From positions 1 through 15,702 of the forward strand of contig JAATGX010000172.1 in NCBI GenBank assembly GCA_015688915.1: DNA of 15,702 nt, read 5' to 3'. The DNA is from Desulfuromonadales bacterium. GTDB taxonomy: Bacteria > Desulfobacterota > Desulfuromonadia > Geobacterales > Pseudopelobacteraceae. The notes beneath the pieces were generated by a model. The model was not told the DNA's origin. It worked only from the letters and a program-made list of their open reading frames with translations, and made no database searches. The position numbers and the translations under genes were made by a program. Positions 13,064 through 15,702 of this stretch are shown here, piece by piece. Position 1 is the stretch's first letter. Each line of letters starts with the position of its first letter.

Positions 13064-13669
13064 ATGGCTTTTCCTGAAAGAAATGCATCGCACCGGTTTT
13101 CGTGGCATGAATACAAGGATTGGCCGGAGGATGAGCGCTGGCAGATCATCGACGGCCAGGCCTATTGCATGACCGCAGCTCCGAACATCAAGCACCAGCG
13201 GGTGACCGGCAACCTGTATGCTTCAATCCGGGGAAAACTGAAGGGTAAGCCGTGCACCACCTTCATCGCCCCCACCGACGTAGTATTTGACGATTACAAC
13301 ATCGTTCAGCCGGATGTGCTTGTGGTCTGCGACAAAGGCAGGATCACCGAGGCCAACATCCAGGGGGCGCCGGACCTGGTCATTGAGGTCATCTCTCCTT
13401 CCAACTCATTCATGGATAAAAAGCAGAAGCTGGAGTTGTACGAGCGTTTCAGCGTGCCGGAATACTTGCTGGTGGACCCGGTGGGCGATCTGGTGGAACG
13501 TTATCGTCTGGTGGAGGCGAAATACGGCCGGGCTGAGATCTTCCCGTGGCATGGGGAATTGCCGCTGGTGTCGCTGCCAGGGGTTACGATCAATCTGTGG
13601 GAAATATTCGAGCGGGATCTGGCGGAGCTGAGCGTAGTGAAGGAGAGGCCTCAGGGGTACCGGATATGA
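13064..13669 (+). CDS. Uma2-family (DUF820) putative PD-(D/E)XK nuclease
   Basis: A 201-residue protein of the Uma2/DUF820 family, a PD-(D/E)XK-like fold common in cyanobacteria and some other bacteria, with no established physiological role. Landmarks: SWHEYKDWPEDERWQIIDGQAYCMTAAP (13-40), KHQRV (43-47), PTDVVFDDYNIVQPDVLVV (70-88, candidate metal ligand D84), PDLVIEVISPSN (103-114, candidate ligand E108), and K119-K122 with QKLELY (candidate catalytic lysine region). The putative active-site residues are intact. Start choice: AAGGAGG at 13049-13055 lies 8 nt before ATG 13064, where family similarity begins. The frame also extends 25 codons upstream to an ATG at 12989 that overlaps the mlaE stop as ATGA; that extension shows no family similarity. 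It sits 71 nt after mlaE and 22 nt before the EVE gene, inside an operon otherwise devoted to Mla. The nuclease function is family-based inference. Confidence 0.85.
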   Translation: MAFPERNASHRFSWHEYKDWPEDERWQIIDGQAYCMTAAPNIKHQRVTGNLYASIRGKLKGKPCTTFIAPTDVVFDDYNIVQPDVLVVCDKGRITEANIQGAPDLVIEVISPSNSFMDKKQKLELYERFSVPEYLLVDPVGDLVERYRLVEAKYGRAEIFPWHGELPLVSLPGVTINLWEIFERDLAELSVVKERPQGYRI

Positions 13670-13691
13670 TAGTTGTTATTGTGAGCAGACC

Positions 13692-14162
13692 ATGAACTAC
13701 TGGCTCTTCAAAAGCGAACCGGGCTGTTTCTCCTTCACAGACCTGAAGGCCCGCCCGGATATGACCGAACCGTGGGACGGGGTGCGCAACTACCAGGCCC
13801 GCAACTTTCTGCGGGATGAGATCAAACCGGGCGACCTGGTGCTGTTCTATCACAGCAACATCCCCGAACCGGTCGTGGTCGGCATCGCGGAGGTGGTGCG
13901 GGAGGGGTATCCCGATGTCACCGCCCTGGATCCGAACGGCCAACACTTCGACCCCAAGGCTTCCCGGGATAATCCGGTCTGGTACATGGTGGACGTGCGC
14001 TATTGTCAGCCCCTGCCCCGGCCGGTCACGCTGGAGCAGATCAAGGGCAATCCGCTGCTGGCGGCCATGCCGCTGGTGAAGCGGAGCCGACTCTCCATCC
14101 AGCCGATTGCCCCTGGGGAATGGCGCATCATCCTGATTATGGGAGGGGTGGAGCAGCCATGA
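13692..14162 (+). CDS. EVE domain-containing protein (YTH/PUA-like)
   Basis: A 156-residue single-domain protein, typical length for stand-alone EVE proteins such as the human THYN1 homologues. Landmarks: MNYWLFKSEP (1-10), FSFTDL (13-18), WDGVRNYQARNFLRDEIKPGDLVLFYHSN (28-56), GIAEVVREGYPD (64-75) and WYMVDVRYCQPL (97-108). EVE domains share a fold with YTH and PUA domains and bind modified bases. In prokaryotes they occur alone and fused to restriction-type proteins. The ligand here is unknown. The ribosome site is poor (gtgagcag before the ATG), so coupling to the Uma2 gene 22 nt upstream is plausible. Its TGA overlaps the mlaF ATG as ATGA, so the EVE gene is translationally tied to the Mla ATPase. 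The family call is strong; the functional link to Uma2 or Mla is inference. Confidence 0.93.
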   Translation: MNYWLFKSEPGCFSFTDLKARPDMTEPWDGVRNYQARNFLRDEIKPGDLVLFYHSNIPEPVVVGIAEVVREGYPDVTALDPNGQHFDPKASRDNPVWYMVDVRYCQPLPRPVTLEQIKGNPLLAAMPLVKRSRLSIQPIAPGEWRIILIMGGVEQP

Positions 14163-14947
14163 GCGGCAGAGATTCCATCCGCATGGAGAAGGTCTGCTAC
14201 TCCGTGGGGGGGCGTACCATCCTGGAGAACTTCGATTTCTGCCTGGAGCGGGGCGTCAACCGCACCATCCTGGGGGTGAGCGGAGTCGGAAAAACCACCA
14301 TCCTCAAGCTGTTGTTGGGGTTGTTGCACCCCGACTCGGGCCGCGTCAGCATCGGCGACCTCTGTATCACCGGCCTGCCCGAGGCGCACTTCCGGGAACG
14401 GCGTAAGCGTATCGCCATCGTTTTTCAGGGGGGGGCCCTGTTCGACTCCATGACCGTGGGGGAGAATGTGGGCTACCGTCTGTTCGAGGCGGGGCAGCTT
14501 GCCGAGGCGGAGATCGAGCGGATCGTGCTGGAGAAGCTCTCCTTTGTCGGGGTGGAACAGGCGGTCAATCTCTACCCCGCCGAACTATCGGGCGGCATGA
14601 GGAAGCGGGTCGCCATCGCCCGCGCCCTGGCGGCGGACCCGGACTACATCTTCTTTGACGAGCCGACCACCGGTCTCGACCCGATCGGGGTCTACAACAT
14701 CTGCAGCCTGATGCAGCGCCTCCAGGCCGAGGGAAAGACCACCCTGATGGTGACCCATGACCTGACCACGGCCTTCGCCACCTCGAAGCGTTTCACCTTC
14801 CTGCATCGGGCCAGGATGGTCTTTGACGGAACCGAGGTGGAGATGCGGGATAGCGCGATCCCCGAGGTGCGGGAGTTTCTGACGCCGACGAAAGATTCGC
14901 TGTTTGTGGGAAAATTACCGATGTTGGGTTCAGACCGGAACGGATAG
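14159..14947 (+). CDS. mlaF: MlaF, ABC transporter ATPase for phospholipid transport
   Basis: A 262-residue cytoplasmic ATPase that powers the MlaFED complex. Visible: Walker A GVSGVGKTT (39-47), Q-loop Q90 in VFQGGALFDSMTV, which is typical of the MlaF/Ttg2A branch, signature LSGGMRKR (143-150), Walker B IFFDEPTTGLDP (164-175) and switch H200 (VTHD). Start choice: ATG 14159 overlaps the EVE stop as ATGA, with GGAGGGG about 10 nt upstream. The frame is open for 52 more codons upstream, but only as a shadow of the EVE gene. mlaD follows after 7 nt. All ATPase residues are intact. Confidence 0.96.
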   Translation: MSGRDSIRMEKVCYSVGGRTILENFDFCLERGVNRTILGVSGVGKTTILKLLLGLLHPDSGRVSIGDLCITGLPEAHFRERRKRIAIVFQGGALFDSMTVGENVGYRLFEAGQLAEAEIERIVLEKLSFVGVEQAVNLYPAELSGGMRKRVAIARALAADPDYIFFDEPTTGLDPIGVYNICSLMQRLQAEGKTTLMVTHDLTTAFATSKRFTFLHRARMVFDGTEVEMRDSAIPEVREFLTPTKDSLFVGKLPMLGSDRNG

Positions 14948-14954
14948 GAACGAC

Positions 14955-15702
14955 ATGGAACGAAGCAACCGCATAGGCTGGGCTCAAGTGCGCGCCGGGG
15001 TGTTCATCTTCATTGCGCTGGTGTTTTTCGTCGGTGGCGTGCTCATCATGGGGCAAAAGACCAAGATGTTCGTCTCCAAGGGGAAGCTCCAGGTGGTGAT
15101 GGATGATGTGGCCGGCCTCAAGGAAGGGGCTCCGGTCTGGCTGTCCGGGGTCGATGTGGGGGTGGTGACCGATATCCGTTTCTCCAATCCCCGGAAGACC
15201 AACGAGGTATTGATCAGTCTGCAGGTCGACAACGGTGCATTGAAAAAGATCGGCCCGGATTCTCTCATCACCATCAAGACCCGCGGCCTGATGGGCGAGA
15301 AGTATGTGGACATCACCGCCTCACAGCAGTACTTCGAACGGCCGGCCACGCTCCTGCACGGAACGGCGGTGCCCAAGCTGGACGACGTGGTGCAGAAGGC
15401 CGGGGTAACCTTCGACAAGATCAATACCATCGTGGACAACGTCACCCAGGGCAAAGGCACGCTGGGCAAGCTGACCACCGACCCGGCGCTGTACACCAAC
15501 ATCGTCAGTCTGACCGCGGAACTGCGCGCCCTGGCCGTGACCGTGAACCGGGGGGAAGGGACGCTGGGCAGGCTGAACCGCAGTCCGGAGCCCTACAACA
15601 AGCTGATCAGCATCCTCAACCGGGCCGACAAGACCCTCCAGGACATCCAGACATCCGAAGGTACGTTGAACAAGCTGATCTACGACAAGGCGCTTTATAC
15701 CA
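14955..15702 (+). CDS. mlaD: MlaD, MCE-domain protein (3' end outside window)
   Basis: A partial gene: the frame is open from ATG 14955 to the window end, 249 complete codons. MlaD-type proteins are anchored in the inner membrane and form a periplasmic hexameric ring that passes phospholipids to or from MlaE. Visible: one N-terminal TM helix (about 14-33: VRAGVFIFIALVFFVGGVLI), an MCE domain (about 42-121, with VAGLKEGAPVWLSGVDVGVV and TRGLMGEKYVDI), then a helical C-terminal region. The latter holds three copies of a block GTLxxL-x3-(P/K)xxY at 168-180, 202-214 and 236-248, spaced exactly 34 residues apart. Such repeats occur in long MCE proteins and may extend the periplasmic tunnel. The ribosome site is a modest AGGAA at 14946-14950, 4 nt before the ATG. 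It lies 7 nt after mlaF. Confidence 0.93.
   Translation, partial: MERSNRIGWAQVRAGVFIFIALVFFVGGVLIMGQKTKMFVSKGKLQVVMDDVAGLKEGAPVWLSGVDVGVVTDIRFSNPRKTNEVLISLQVDNGALKKIGPDSLITIKTRGLMGEKYVDITASQQYFERPATLLHGTAVPKLDDVVQKAGVTFDKINTIVDNVTQGKGTLGKLTTDPALYTNIVSLTAELRALAVTVNRGEGTLGRLNRSPEPYNKLISILNRADKTLQDIQTSEGTLNKLIYDKALYT

Noticed and set aside
14003..14158. 52-codon N-terminal extension of mlaF
   Set aside because: It lies inside the EVE gene in another frame and adds a non-conserved Ala/Gly/His-rich stretch. The ATGA overlap start at 14159 fits the family.

Overview
This GC-rich window has the gene content and protein style of a Gram-negative delta-proteobacterial chromosome (Desulfuromonadota, most likely Geobacterales). 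Pointers are an MCE protein with repeated GTLxxL-x3-PxxY blocks, a BaeSR-type two-component pair, a DUF3443 protein, a second-style Lon, and dense operons with good Shine-Dalgarno sites. No rRNA, tRNA or ribosomal protein gene is present to fix the taxonomy, so this placement is an inference. I see no IS element, CRISPR array, phage gene or tRNA.

Left part (1-5745). The window opens inside the 3' end of a DUF3443 gene (+), closed by two consecutive intrinsic terminators. Converging on it is a minus-strand baeS-baeR-like operon with a 4-nt ATGA overlap. Divergent from baeS, across a 235-bp region with 12-bp direct repeats exactly 50 bp apart, lies a TPR plus Ig-like protein (+), followed by a three-EF-hand protein (+). 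Neither of these two has a recognisable signal peptide. A 312-bp gene-free stretch follows, with several hairpins and a good sigma70-type promoter for the next gene.

Middle (5746-9900). A two-domain SAM methyltransferase related to protein-lysine methyltransferases (+) converges on an M48 CAAX-type membrane protease (-). Upstream of the protease lies elbB (-), and the two are separated by an intrinsic terminator and a 16-bp palindrome. Between elbB and lon is the decayed remnant of a DUF985 cupin gene, with an internal TGA and a missing C-terminal half.

Right part (9901-15702). This is a compact plus-strand cluster: lon, mlaE (2 nt after lon), a Uma2-family nuclease-like gene, an EVE-domain gene, mlaF (4-nt overlap) and mlaD (running off the window). 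The Mla genes encode the inner-membrane complex for phospholipid trafficking. The unusual feature is that two genes whose families point to nucleic acids, Uma2 and EVE, sit between the permease and its ATPase, tightly packed and on the same strand.

The recurring theme is envelope and protein quality control: BaeSR, M48 protease, Lon and Mla. The strongest candidates for something new are the Uma2-EVE pair inside the Mla operon, the TPR/EF-hand pair with its repeat-containing upstream region, and a perfect 12-bp hairpin inside the start of mlaE that could separate lon from mla expression.
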